The notes beneath the pieces are model-generated. The model was not told where the DNA came from and did no database searches. It saw only the letters and a program-made list of their open reading frames with translations. The position numbers and the translations under genes are program-made. A stretch of 64,000 nucleotides of DNA, taken from assembly GCA_003008705.1 (NCBI GenBank), contig PDUO01000029.1, positions 445,321 to 509,320 of the forward strand, written 5' to 3'. Positions 1 through 13,915 of this stretch are shown piece by piece (positions within the stretch are counted from its first letter, which is position 1; the number at the start of each line of letters is the position of its first letter). The stretch comes from Pezicula radicicola. Lineage: Eukaryota > Ascomycota > Leotiomycetes > Helotiales > Dermateaceae.

Positions 1-2363
1 AATCTTCAGATCCCACAACTTCTGCCTGTACGATCTTCGGTCCTTCTCCTGGACCTCCGGAGTCCGAAAGTTCATGAAGTCTCCATCATATAATGAAAAT
101 GCCCAGCTCAACAGACCAGCATCCCACAGTTTTAGACCCTGGACCCCGGTTAGCAACTACCGCAGTTTCTCCCCCCACATGGCGAAAATTAAATCGCCTT
201 TCAAAAAGCCTAAATCCTTGTTCACTTAAGGTTCTTAGTGGGAATACGCTAAACTTAAACTCAAACATTGCGTGCTTCTTTTCAAGGCTTGCCGTTACCT
301 ACCGAGGAGGTAATCGTAGCCATGGCCCCCCTATTGACCCACCCACCAACCAACACCCAAATGGTGGGAACTATGTCGGTCTGGAAAATAGTACGATTAA
401 TGTTCATAGCTCTGAGCCTAATCCTGACTAATCCTAGGTGATTCCTAACGTCTAAACTTGTGTTATGGGCAAGTAATCTGTGGCAACCCAACCATGAAAA
501 TTCCAAGAATGGGATTTCCCATTCATGAATAGGGTAATTATATACAATTTTCCCTTTTAAAATGTTATGCGCCTTTTCAATCATAAGCATACATAGGTCA
601 ATATTAAAGCTACTGTAAACTTTTTTCTTTCTTTTTTTCTAAAAAAAAGGGAGGGGGGGGGGAACAAAGAAAAGAAAGAAAAAATTGGGGAGGCTAAAGG
701 TAATTTCTTAGCTACAATCTATTCCTAAAATGGTGATTAATCCTTCTTACTTCTTTATGTTATTCTGTTGATAATTTTTATTGTACCTCCGTAAGGTAGA
801 GGCATTTTTCTCCAGCACGTAGTCCGGAAGGGCTCGCTAAACAGCCCTGGATTTTACTGATCGTCCTCGTACCTACCTAGGTATGCACAACTGTACCCAT
901 TTATGGGAGTCTTATTTCACAACTACTACGAGTAGGCTGCAACAGATCGACCCGGTTTGGCGGCTTGTGGCCCGGAACACCCTTGAAAAAGGCAATAGCG
1001 GCGGCTCCTTGTACACGGAAGCTACCTATAATGGACTTCTTATCCATACTACGATATACATGCAGCAAAACTTAAATAACCCTTGGGGAGGCTATGCACT
1101 TTCCATGGGCTAGGATGTTCATACAGTAAGATTTATTCCTTGAGCATTCGATCCAGCCAATGTCTGGTACCGTCGTAGATAGGAGCCTTGACGGACGAAA
1201 CGGATCTATGGGGTCTGATGACGCCAAAATATGCATTCTTTATTAACCCTAGCAAGATGAGATTAAATTACTGGGCTTTTGACTTGGTGAGTAAATCACC
1301 AATCGCTAATTGAAGTGCCATCTATCTACAGCAATTATCGCTACCAAACACAACATTCATTATGTCAATGGTTTTATAAATACCGTTCCATCCGTCCGAC
1401 CGTTATTTCGTATGCTTACGGCAACAGATAAGAAGTCCTAAAAGGCCTTGGCGCTTAGCGTATGATAGGGCAATAATCAAGTCGTAAAGTCGAGCATCTC
1501 ATGAATGAATAGAGTGATAAGGTCATTCTTATTACTAGTAGGCATCTGCCATAAACTTTAAGGCCTTTCAGACAATTGCAATAACAGGCGTGACTGTCTT
1601 CGGTACGGCCCGAAATCTTGGAAAAGGCCAGGCAGGCTTTGGCTTCTGTGCTTGGACGAACCAGGTGTCGCGCTTTTAGCCTTTTTATAGTACTTCCCCC
1701 CCCCCGTTTAAACGTTATTTTTTACAGTTGGCAACAACAAAAAAAAAAAAAAAAAAAAAAAAAATTGGCATTTCAACCGGGGGTGGATAGTATTACTAAA
1801 TTAGTCCACGCCACAAATTTCACCTGGGAGCTGTTCGTGGCGGCCGGTCGCTACGGATCGGTCCGCATGGGCAACATCAATTTCAACAGAATTATTTACA
1901 GCGGTTGGCTCGCTTGCGGATCCAGCACGACTGACTGCCAAAATTTACATGACGACCTAAGTCGAGCGCTTGCACAGCTCCCAATGTATTCATAAGTGCA
2001 ATGTGTATTCTGACGCCTCAAGAGCTTAAACATGCAAAAGCATACTCAGGAAGAGATTAAAGCGGTTATGGAAGACCAGAAGATGCAGATATACTTAGCG
2101 AACATTTAGCACAGATTCGACAATGACAAATTTTGCTTTACCGGTTCATTATTAGTTCACCCCACCAGTGAGTAGGTTTAAACTCATGAGTAAGAAACCC
2201 ACGCTTTATCATGAAATTTCCTTCATGTTGTCTGAAACACATGGAGCTTGAAACGCTAAAGTTGTCAATTTGCTTATATGAAAGTGAAAAGTACATGAGA
2301 TCAATGGAAAAAAGACTCTAGAGCCTAGAGAATTCACCAATTTCTCCAATTAAAGACCTCACC
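1..2363. other. Gene-free left flank of the terpene cluster
   Basis: I see no gene with a recognisable domain here. The stretch is mostly AT-rich with homopolymer runs (a G run near 650, a C run near 1697, a run of about 25 A near 1740-1764). Around 1790-1995 base composition is more balanced and an open frame exists, but it matches no family I know and has no clear start. It may be a decayed exon or chance. The stretch behaves like the AT-rich DNA that flanks secondary-metabolite clusters in related fungi. Confidence 0.5.
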
Positions 2364-4214
<1,851 letters not shown>

Positions 4215-5350
4215 TGTGAGATTTCGTGCCGGAGTTCTTCTCTGCTGGCAGCAGCTTGAAGCGAAACGAAGTATAAGTCTTAAATCTGGATCGGGTTATG
4301 GTACTTCAATAGAAGCAATGAGATAAAGATACGAGAGTTTTTTAATAAGCCAGGACCTCGGGAGAGTTGAATCCTCGAAGCGACAGTCTGATTTATGAGA
4401 TGGACGGAGCCGGGAAGGAGCTGCCTTTAGCAGTACCATGGTCATCAAGTCACAAGTCACATGCGGCGACTTGCCTCAAAAGGAAGCTCCCGGTATCTTT
4501 GAGTATGTGGTGCTTGGCCGGCGTTTCCGCGCACGCTATTCCTCGCTTACAACTTGCATATCAGAAACCGCAATACTAGAGTAGTATGAGCTTCAGACTC
4601 GAATACACAAAACGCGGGCTGATTTAGTAGGTTGGTCAATTAAGGATTAATTTAGGGTAAGATAATTTTTCTTTACTTTGTAATCTATTGCTAGCGTATT
4701 TGACTTAACATTTGAATTGTGACACAAGGATAGCTTGCGCGTAGAAACGCCGGCTAGCGTAGGAGGTTCTATCGCCTGATATGGAGCTTTCCACCCAGTC
4801 AGATTAAGGCTTCTACGGAGCACAAATAACTATGGAACAATGCCTCTTGTAGATTCAGTCTAATACACGGGAACAATTCTAATAGCGTCGAAAGTATATG
4901 CTGTAGATATACTGCAGATGCTCTATTCAATTAGCCACTAAAAAGGAAATCCAAAATAATTATTTCCTTTATACGGAGATTTGTACCGTTCAACTATACA
5001 GTAAGGTTTCAAGCGGAGCTCTTACTTCTAAACTCAAAATATCAATCTTTCTATATGAAAATGCCTGTTTTTATACGCTATGAAAGGTAGCTTCACTAAA
5101 AGGGAAATATTCCGAATCAGTCTCCACTGTAGGTGGTGCGATTACCAAAGCGTTTCACTATGTACCTTTTTATTGACTGTGGCTACTGGGGAAAGATCAT
5201 ATATAATGAGTCTCCTTTTACTGGTCCCTGAGAAGAGCCAAAAATTCATTCAAGTTCCCATTTCGTTATTTCGAGACGATCCCGTCAAACAAGTCTCTCG
5301 CTTCTCGACAAGTCACAATTCCTTGGTACCACTGAAGCTATCTACTAGAT
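4215..5350. promoter_or_regulatory. Shared divergent promoter of the cyclase and the first P450
   Basis: This 1.1 kb separates two divergent start codons and holds no credible gene. Divergent layout suggests joint control of the first two pathway steps, as is usual in fungal clusters. In Botrytis the cluster is controlled by a Zn2Cys6 factor, BOT6, but I cannot assign a binding site here. A perfect 9-bp inverted repeat at 4942-4970 is listed separately. Confidence 0.5.
4942..4970. repeat. Perfect 9-bp inverted repeat in the divergent promoter
   Basis: AAAGGAAAT (4942-4950) is mirrored by ATTTCCTTT (4962-4970) with an 11-nt spacer. It lies about 380 bp upstream of the P450 start and about 730 bp upstream of the cyclase start. 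It could be a dimeric factor site or a chance AT-rich palindrome. Confidence 0.5.
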
Positions 5351-7380
5351 ATGGGCCTTGCTACCACGCTCGTCGCCGCGCTTCCGTCTGTGCTTCCGCG
5401 GAGCATAGGTCAAGGTCTTCTGGCCATTTTGGGTGCCTTTCTACTTTATTCATCTGCTCTTGTAATCTCTCGATTGTTCTTTCATCCATTGCGAAAGATA
5501 CCTGGACCATGGTACGCAGCAGCGAGCACTTGGTATGAATTCTACCAGGATGTTATTCTTGGAGGACATTATGTCAAGGAATATCCAAAGCTCCACGCCA
5601 GATATGGTCAGTTCAAATCCTCTCTCATAGAGGAATATCATGAGCTAAAGGACAGTCTAGGACCCGTGGTCAGAGTTAGTCCAGACCGTGTTCATGTGTG
5701 TGACCCTGAATTCTTCCACGAGTGAGTATTTTCTGCCAAGGTAAAATATCTCGCTATGTGCTAATACGTCAATTTACAGAGTCTACTCCTCTGGATCAAA
5801 GTACTTGAAAGACCCCAATTTCTTCTCGACTTCTGGTGGAATCAGCGAGGCTCTCCCAGCCCTGGTCGACCCTGACTATCACAAACAACGACGCAAGATG
5901 GTGAACGGATTGTTCTCAGCAAAATCTATTGAGCAATTGTCGCCCATCGTTCTTGAAGTTGTCCGAAATGCCCTCCGAAAGGCAATCGAGTCTAATCAGA
6001 AAAGAATTCCATTAGATATCCAGCGCCTTTACACTGGAGTAACGGTATGCAAACATGCAACCCAGCCCATGCCTTTACCCTTTGGAGTAGTTTTGAAGCT
6101 AACGGACACCCGGGACAGATTGATACGATCATGCAAGTACTCTGTGATAAGCAACTTCACATCATTGACGCAGAAGAAGAGGAGCCGCCCTTTCTAGCTA
6201 CTGTGCGAAAGTTCTCAGAGAGCTTCTTTCTCTTGAAGCACTTCCCTATTCTAGCAATATTGTCTACCAGTATTCCTAAAAGTTGGTCCGATAAGCTTCT
6301 GCCTGGAGATGTCCAATTTCGTAGCGTAAGTAACTTACTATCTCCTCATTTTTGAAAACTTTTGTGCGTAATATATTGAGTGCTAACCCGAAACCTATGC
6401 TTAGAAAGTCCGGGAGTGGATTGACGAACGAGAGAGCATGCACAAGAAAGGTATTAAGTCCGCCGAAGATGGTCGACAAACAATCATAGATCTTCTCCTG
6501 AAGCCCGACGATGGTTACCCCCCTCTGAGTAAGCAGAGTATCATCGAAGAATGCTACTCGTTCTGTTTTGCTGGTACTCATACAACAAGCTTTACTATCA
6601 GTCTCGGAACGTACTACTTGTTGAGAAACCCACTCTGTGCTAAAAAGCTCGTCGAAGAGCTTAAGACAGTGAGGAAGAATGCTGATGGATTACTGGAGTA
6701 CCGTGACGTCTGCAATCTGCCATATCTAGTGAGTTACGAACGTTCAGTGTTTCGTGAAACGTAGCATAATCGCTATATAATGAATTAGATAGCTGACTGT
6801 ACCTGAATCTAGACTGCTGTCATCAAAGAGTCTCTTCGTCTTTCTTCTCCAGTGCCTGGTGTACTTCCACGGGTCGTTCCAGCCAGAGGAATCACTTGGG
6901 CTGGTAACTACTTGCCTGCAGGTGTAAGTTTCACCCTGGCCGCATGCGAAATGTCCTTCCAGAGGAGATTGCTTACCTTTTTCTGCTTAGACCCCTGTAT
7001 CAATTGCAATTCGCACGGTTCACGACAACCCAGATCTCTTCCCAGAGCCAGAAAGATTCGTCCCCGAGAGATGGCTGGCATCCGAAGATTTAGAGCACTG
7101 GTTGGTTGTATTTGGTAAAGGCTCCAGAGCCTGCATAGGTCTCAAGTAAGCAGTTCCGCTAGTATTTTATTCCCTCTTTCTTTACGAGTATGACTAACTA
7201 TGTTTCAGCATCGCATACCTTGAATTATACCTGTGCCTTGCCAACTTCTTCAGTCGTCTAGATATGAGTCTGTACGCCACTGACCAGAAGACAACACAAT
7301 GGAATGATTGTGGGAATGCTATGATCCACAAGCATGTCAAGGTCACCGTTGACTCTGTTAAGACTGACTCTGTCAACTAA
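5351..7380 (+). CDS. Cytochrome P450 monooxygenase of the botrydial-type cluster (BOT1/BOT4-like)
   Basis: A membrane-anchored heme monooxygenase expected to hydroxylate the cyclase product. I read eight exons: 5351-5606, 5661-5721, 5780-6044, 6119-6325, 6405-6728, 6813-6923, 6991-7145 and 7209-7380, giving 516 residues, a normal length. An N-terminal membrane helix spans about 18-42, followed by a proline-rich hinge (KIPGPW). The I-helix motif is AGTHTTS (about 319-325), with His where an acidic residue is usual. The ExxR motif is ESLR (about 377-380) and the heme loop is FGKGSRACIG with the ligand Cys near 456. Intron 1 (5607-5660) is 54 nt, in frame and stop-free, so naive translation reads through it. 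The position beside the cyclase suggests BOT1, but I cannot separate BOT1 from BOT4 without alignment. Confidence 0.87.
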
Positions 7381-8694
7381 TCCAAAACTCAGAGCGCGGA
7401 TATTGTGAGATTGGAATGGTTACATAGACAAGCTGCATAAACCAACTTCTCATACTTTTTATAGCCATGCTTCGATATTGGCGGAATAAGATGGCCATAG
7501 TTTGCGAGACCCTTGATCCTTCACTCTTTTAGGGCCTGTACTCTTTATACAAACCTGTAGGCATTTTAAAAAGGATTAAATTCCATAGAGGTTAGCCTTG
7601 TTAAATTACTCTAAAATTATGTATATAGGTAGACTACTTACTTGAATTTATATGCTTTTACCTTAAATAATATTACTCTCATTTATTGTTAAATATCTAA
7701 GATTTGCTTTGGATTATGTCTAATTACGTTGATTAAGTGAAGTATTAGCGAAGTCCCCTTGCTACCCCTATTTCTAAGCGATATGTACAAGCGATTTTGA
7801 AAATTTCCTAATTAGGTAGTCTCCGTGGCTTGTCCTACCCTACCAAACGGCAGCCAAGGACCCCTCTAAATCTACCCAGTTAAAACTTCTGAAGCTATTT
7901 GTAGAAGATGGAATATTAAAGAGGTAATTGAAGATCCTAGTAAATAATACTGCTGTATCTCCTATAAGGTATATATCTACTTCGTATATTTACTATATTT
8001 TTACTTCAAAGAATAAAGCACTTCACTTATTTATTTTACTTAAAAATCTTCTTAATGCTTCTATTTAGTGTCTTACACGATATTATACGTATTTAGTCTG
8101 ATTAGACTCTTTTTCTTTGTGGAATTATTAGCAAGTAAAATAGACTAGAATTAGTAGAGCAGATGTATAGCAAATAGGAGTCATAACACAGATATACAAT
8201 ATAGCTACTCCTTAAACATATATCAAGGTCGTTTAAGTATACCTGAATGTATAAGGCTGGTTGGAGAAGTAAGTAGAGATATCTAATTAGAAAATGTTTG
8301 ATCTCGCTTATTAGCGAGGGGCTTGGTGGGGTAGCAGTGAAAAGAAATAAAGTGACAAGGGCATGAAGACACGCTAGCAGTGGCCAGACACTTAAAATTT
8401 AAAAGAGTCCTGTTTTGGTGATATTACCCAATCACCAAATTGACTAGTTCGTTCAACGATAAAGTTTTTCGGTCCTCTTAGGCAAAATGGCGACGAATTA
8501 TTAATTCATTGACTTAATATTTCAAATTTTGAAGTAATTGATTTGACCTTGATTTATATCGATAATACATTGATTTCTAGTTTGTCTAGAAGTACGGAAT
8601 TGACGAACTCTGAACATTGGCCAAATTCGCAGAACAGCCCGTTGCTTCTTGAGGAATTTATAGAATGTCCCACTCGCCCATTTCTCGCTACTCT
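7381..8694. other. AT-rich spacer between the two P450 genes
   Basis: No gene is visible in these 1.3 kb. The stretch 7560-8300 is strongly AT-rich with stops in every frame. Short coherent peptide runs around 7880-7990 resemble a decayed retroelement reading frame, but I could not identify one. This fits RIP-decayed repeat DNA inside the cluster. Confidence 0.5.
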
Positions 8695-10805
8695 TCAATG
8701 CACGAGGACCCTAACCCCTCTACTTTCGGGTATCGGGAATCCCATCACAAAGTCACGAACGATCTTAATGTCCGATTCATCAGTCTCGTAGAGGGATAAC
8801 TTCGGACCACTCGGATTGAAAATAAGAGCCGTGGTGATGAGTAACTCGGCCATAGCAAGGCTAGTAAACAGTGAAGAGAAGAGATTAGAACAATAGCGAG
8901 ATACGTGTCTAGAAGGGGAAACTTACTTGATTCCAAGGCAGCTACGGGACCCTTTAGTAAATGCGACGAAATTCCGGTCCATACGGGGGTCGTATTTCCC
9001 GAGCCATCGCTCTGGCATGAACTTCAGTGGTTCTTTCCACACTGCCGGTTCGGTATGCATGAAGTAAATGGACATGCCCACTGGTGTCTATGATGATAAA
9101 TTCAGCATGTGTCTCATGAAATGGGGTTTGGTGGGATAAAATACATTCTTGGGTATTGTCCATTGGTTGTATTGAATGGCAACGTCAGGCGAGCACCGCG
9201 CAATGTTCCCGACGAGGCCGTTTAGACTTGATAAATATCATATTAGCTTTTCAATTGCCTTGTATATATTGAAAAAGAGTCGCGGTGTGATGGACATACC
9301 GAAGCGATTCCTTTATGCAAGCTTGGAGGTATGGAATTTTTTCCAGCTCCGCCCAGGACGGGTTCTTGGCCGGATATCCCGCCATCGCATCTTTCAGATC
9401 TGCCCGAAGACGTTTCTCAATGTGGGGATTTGAGAGAACATGGTACACAATCATGGAAAGTGTGTGAGCGCTAGTGACGGTTCCTGCAATAAGAAAGACC
9501 ATGGACTCAGCTTGTAGTCGAGTATTAGACTTCTCTGACTCTGGAATATCGCTGGTGAGCAGGTGGTGGAAAACTGATTTCTTGGTATCACGCGTATCCG
9601 ATTTGCCATCGCGAATCTCTTTCCTAATCTTCTCGATATATTCCATGCCCATCTAGTCAAAGGTAAGCTTGTCGCTTCTGTCTACCAAATATTAGGGTAT
9701 GCATACCTTTCCCACCATCATATTAGAGATGCCAGCAGGGTAGAGTTTCTGTAAGATAGATGGCGGGATACATTGCATTAGACTTTTAACTGTGTCAGAT
9801 AGATCCAGTGAGTTGGCTTTTATATGTATAATACCTGTTTAACCAGTGGAAGCACCGGAATAAGGGAGCCACCAACACCGTTTTAATCATAAGTTGGTAC
9901 CTAGCAGCATATGAGTATAAAAATTGCAACTTTGGTTGATAATACATACAAGCCTGGAGAAAATTCAGCATCCTCAAGGAGCCCAGGATGCGCTCCACAT
10001 GTAACATGTGGGATGATATCGCCAGTGAGAGCCGTAAAGGCATGGTCAATATGAACCACCGTTCCTGTTCCCTTCAGAGCTTGAAGTCGACTGTCAAGCA
10101 GTCGAGCTTCGCCAGCAATAATATCCTCAATGCGATTTATTCCCTGACGAGAGAAAAATGTCTCGAGAGGCTTTCTCCTCTGACGATGGAGGTCATGAGG
10201 TACTGAAAGATGATGCGAATCTATTTGAACGAGTTGTTAATCATGTTTGGAATCTTTTGTCTTGAATGCAGCTGGAACATACCCTGAAATCCATTACCCT
10301 CTCTGCCTCTAGCCCACATGTCCGTCCGACGCGTGGATGCGGCGACATAGAGTTTACTGTAGAAGCTAGAGTCGCGGACGGACAACTCCCATGGACTTGT
10401 ACGCACAATAGGACCTTTTCCACAGTTGAGTGCTCGCATTCTGCATTCTTAGACAGCTGGGATCTCACCATATTTTTTATGCATTTCCTCCACTCTATGA
10501 CCCCACTGGCCGTTCTTGACAATAAGGTAGTAGAACTCATACCATTCTGTTGCAGCTGCTAGCTTTGGCCCAGGGAACGCTGCGATTGGAGAAAAGTAGA
10601 GGCGGTAAATCACCAAGACAATGCCGTAAATGCTATAAACAAGCAGCAGAGCCAATAGGCCTATACCAATGTCCCGATATCTCACGTCGACTAAAAATGT
10701 GGAAATGGTTTTTTGGAGATCGAGTAGGAATTTGGAAATGACAATTTCCGCGTCTTTAGACCAGACTAATAGGTCTTGCCGCATATCGTTGATCGCACTG
10801 TCCAT
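8695..10805 (-). CDS. Cytochrome P450 monooxygenase of the botrydial-type cluster, second copy
   Basis: A second cluster P450. I read nine exons on the minus strand: 10805-10469, 10414-10283, 10220-9950, 9900-9835, 9782-9707, 9652-9300, 9226-9145, 9087-8927 and 8860-8695, in phase throughout and giving 547 residues. The N-terminus is long, with a membrane helix at about 47-68 and then AFPGPK. The I-helix motif is AGTVTS (about 350-355), where Val takes the usual acidic position. ExxR is ESLR (about 409-412) and the heme loop is [10 protein letters not shown] with Cys near 489. It diverges from the acetyltransferase gene across 549 bp. It probably performs one of the later oxidations. Whether it is BOT1, BOT3 or BOT4 needs alignment. 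Confidence 0.85.
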
Positions 10806-11354
10806 GGCGGCGAGAGAGCTGAATTCAGGACGGAATACTTATCTTGAATAGATATGAATGATAATAAATACAAAAAGTTGGTGGTAGCTCTCTTAAATAC
10901 TTGATACATAATCCTAGCCGACCATTGTGAAAAGCAACAGCGTTAAGCACAAAAAGCAAAACTCTAAAGAAAATATCTCAGATTCCATAGCGAACGAATC
11001 AAACACTCGGTATTACTCGTTTGATCGCAGCTAATAGCGTGATCCCACGATCTGCTCACTATCTGACCACGTGCCAGCCGGACAGTTACCACATTCGGCT
11101 AATTCCATATTAAGAAAGTATTTCTTACTCTATACGGGCAGATTATGTCTACATCTTAGTAGTTCATCCCGAGTTAAGCCTTCTCAGGTAAGTTCACTTT
11201 AATTGCTGGTCAAATATTGAACCATGTCCGTTCTTGCCCAGTCTATGTCAATTGACGAAAAACTAGTCTCGTAAATGGGTGTTGTTGCACTTAATATTAA
11301 CATCAATTCACTCACACTACTTCTTTACCTAGTCACTATTCATCTTCCACCACA
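10806..11354. promoter_or_regulatory. Shared divergent promoter of the second P450 and the acetyltransferase
   Basis: These 549 bp lie between two divergent start codons and hold no coding frame of note. Together with the other divergent pair this gives the four cluster genes only two promoter regions, which favours co-expression. I do not recognise a specific factor site. Confidence 0.5.
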
Positions 11355-12905
11355 ATGGCATTCATCTACAAGCTCTTTAGCCGCAGTCCTCAGGTTCGGC
11401 TTGTTGAGACTGACGACATTTTCCCTGTTCATTTCATAGACCAGGCAGGCCTCATTCGTGAATCCATTATTAGCTACTCCTTTCGATACAACGATGTACT
11501 GGACTCTGAAAAACTGCACGATTCTCTTGTCAAACTGTTGGGAATGGAGGATTGGAGAAAACTTGGCGGCCGTCTCCGGAAAGATGTGAGATATTAAGCA
11601 TCGGTTCGAAATTAAGCGACTGACTTTAATATCCAGAAAAATGGAAAAATGGAAATTCACGTTCCACAAAAGTACACTACTGAGCGTCCGGCGGTTCGAT
11701 TTTCTCTAACTAAGTTTGATGTTCTTATCGACGAGCACCCACTAGCATGTCGTTTGCCCAAGGAAACTGGCAATATTCCTTCCATTCAGGAAGGATGCCA
11801 CGCATTCCGTTCCTTTAGCTATCCCCAAAATTTGCCAGACAATATCGAACACTATCTCACTACCGATGAACCGCTGATATCCCTTTACATTACATCCTTC
11901 ACAGATGCAACGATTGTTTCCCTTTTATTTCCGCACTCAGCATTAGATGCCATGGGAACGGCTGAACTGGTTACAGCCTGGTCCAGAGTACTTGCAGATC
12001 AAATTGATCATGTACCAACAGTATTAGGAGCCAGGGAAGATGTAATTGGGGCTGTGGGCACCGCTTCATACGAAAAGGACCAAATCCCATATGTCTTGCA
12101 AGACAAGCAAATTAAAGGCTTGTCACTGGTCGCTTTTGTTACGCGGTTTGTGTGGGATCTACTTACTAGAAGAAACATTCAAGCTCGTACTATCTTTATT
12201 CCGGCAAAATTCATGTCCCAGTTGCGTCAGAAGGCCCAAGAAGAATTGAGACTTGATTCAAATAGCGAGATTCCACCATTTATAAGCGACGGCGATATTA
12301 TCACGGCTTGGGGTTCACGACTGATCATGTCGTCCCGCTCAAAAAAGAAACCTGATATCATTTGCAACGTTTTTGACATCCGTAGTCGCCTCAGTAACAC
12401 TTTTACTGCCGGAGGATCATATTTGCAAAATCTTATTTTGCCCGCTACTGTTTACATACCGGCTGCAGAAGCATCGACTACATCGTTCGGTCAAATTGCC
12501 CTTAGGTTACGAAAGGCAATTGTTGAACAGACTACGGATACTCAGGTTCGGAGTCTTATAAGAACAATGAAGGCTTCCTACGCATCCACAGGACTTACAC
12601 CTCTGTTTGGAAGTTCAGATGCTATGATTATCGCATGCACCAACTGGTCGAAAGCAAAATTCCTCGAAGCAGCAAATTTCAGCCCTGCAGTCATTTCCGG
12701 TCAGCAATCTAACTCTTGTGAAAAGTTGACGGTTCAGCCAGGCACTTGTGTATCTTATTGGGGGACAACTTGTGGCAACAAAGACGCTCCAAGAGATACA
12801 TTTATCATCTATGGAAAAGATGGAGACGGAAATCACTGGGTCCATGCATATTTACGCCCAGAAACATGGGACCTAATCCAAGAAGAATTTAGTCAGCATG
12901 TCTGA
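11355..12905 (+). CDS. BOT5: BAHD/trichothecene-type O-acetyltransferase (BOT5-like)
   Basis: An acyl-CoA dependent acyltransferase, expected to acetylate the hydroxylated sesquiterpene. Botrydial carries an acetate, and BOT5 is the cluster acetyltransferase in Botrytis. I read two exons, 11355-11585 and 11637-12905, joined in phase across a 51-nt intron and giving 499 residues. The HxxxD catalytic motif is HSALD, His near 176 and Asp near 180. The DFGWG motif of plant BAHD enzymes is not evident in the C-terminal third, which is common in fungal relatives. It is the last cluster gene before unrelated conserved genes. The family call is good. The symbol rests on the cluster context. Confidence 0.8.
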
Positions 12906-13915
12906 GCTTTGGAATTTCTGTGGGTTGATGGATATCATGAGCACTTAATTTTCCCACTGATATTCCACCTAGGCGCGATATATTTTCAAAAAAGGGATCA
13001 GTTAACCCACTTTCCTGCAGCGTCCACGCTTTTCGCTGGATCTACTAGGCGTCAATACACGCACTCCAAGCTTTTTTCCTCTATTCTCGCTCGTTTTCTG
13101 TCTTCTGTCTTCTATCTTCAGTCCTACACTGTGTATTATTGACCGGTTGAAACTAGTACGTTCATGGACCAGATTTAGCCTCTCGTTTCTGTACTGTTAT
13201 TTAATTGACTAGAACATGTTGATAGCGAGAACCGCGGTTAGCTCCCTTTAGAGCCAGAATAGAAGATCAACTAGTGCGGTCGAGGACGATAACGATAGTG
13301 GCAAGAAGTTAGGACTATCGAGATTAGCAGAATTAGCGCCACTCAGCATTGTAGTTTAGGCAATGACCACAATGTAGTAATATAATTCGGACATATTGAA
13401 ATAGTAGAATATACATCCACATATAACCATGGCGCACAGGAATTGGCAACGCTATTACCTTCTCTAAGGCCGAATTCTCAGACATATGATGCCTCGCTTA
13501 ATTTGCAGAGCCATAAATCTCCCCCCCCTGACTTTTCAAACTGCTACTTACAGTTGTACCCAATATACATTATATAGCAACAATATAAGAGTACTTCGGA
13601 AAATAAAATGTGGTTCCCTCAATTTTCAAATCTGGCTCGCTACTCTCTAGGATGAGCACATTGCAGAGCTTCGAGGCGATGGTGAGTTCACATATACAAA
13701 TAGGCTCTGATAGTCACTTCTCAAGCTCGAAGTGATAGTATATACTGGTTTTTTTTAAAGCAACCATGAATCACATCAAGTGACAAAATATAAGTACAGA
13801 AGAAAAAACAGAACAAACAACGGGAAGTCACAAGAACCCCGTCATTTCAAAACCGACCAACAATACTACCATCAACCCCAATTCTGAAATCCGGAATCTC
13901 AAAGTCAGAAAACGA
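12906..13915. other. Intergenic region between the acetyltransferase and pectin methylesterase genes
   Basis: About 1 kb between two convergent genes. I see no domain-bearing frame. Pyrimidine-rich stretches occur after 13050, and AT-rich sequence fills 13350-13800. It marks the right border of the cluster. Confidence 0.5.

Noticed and set aside
1618..1995. Open frame with a long poly-A stretch coding poly-Lys
   Set aside because: The frame depends on a homopolymer of about 25 A whose length is unreliable. Only the part after 1790 looks coding-like, and it has no start or domain.
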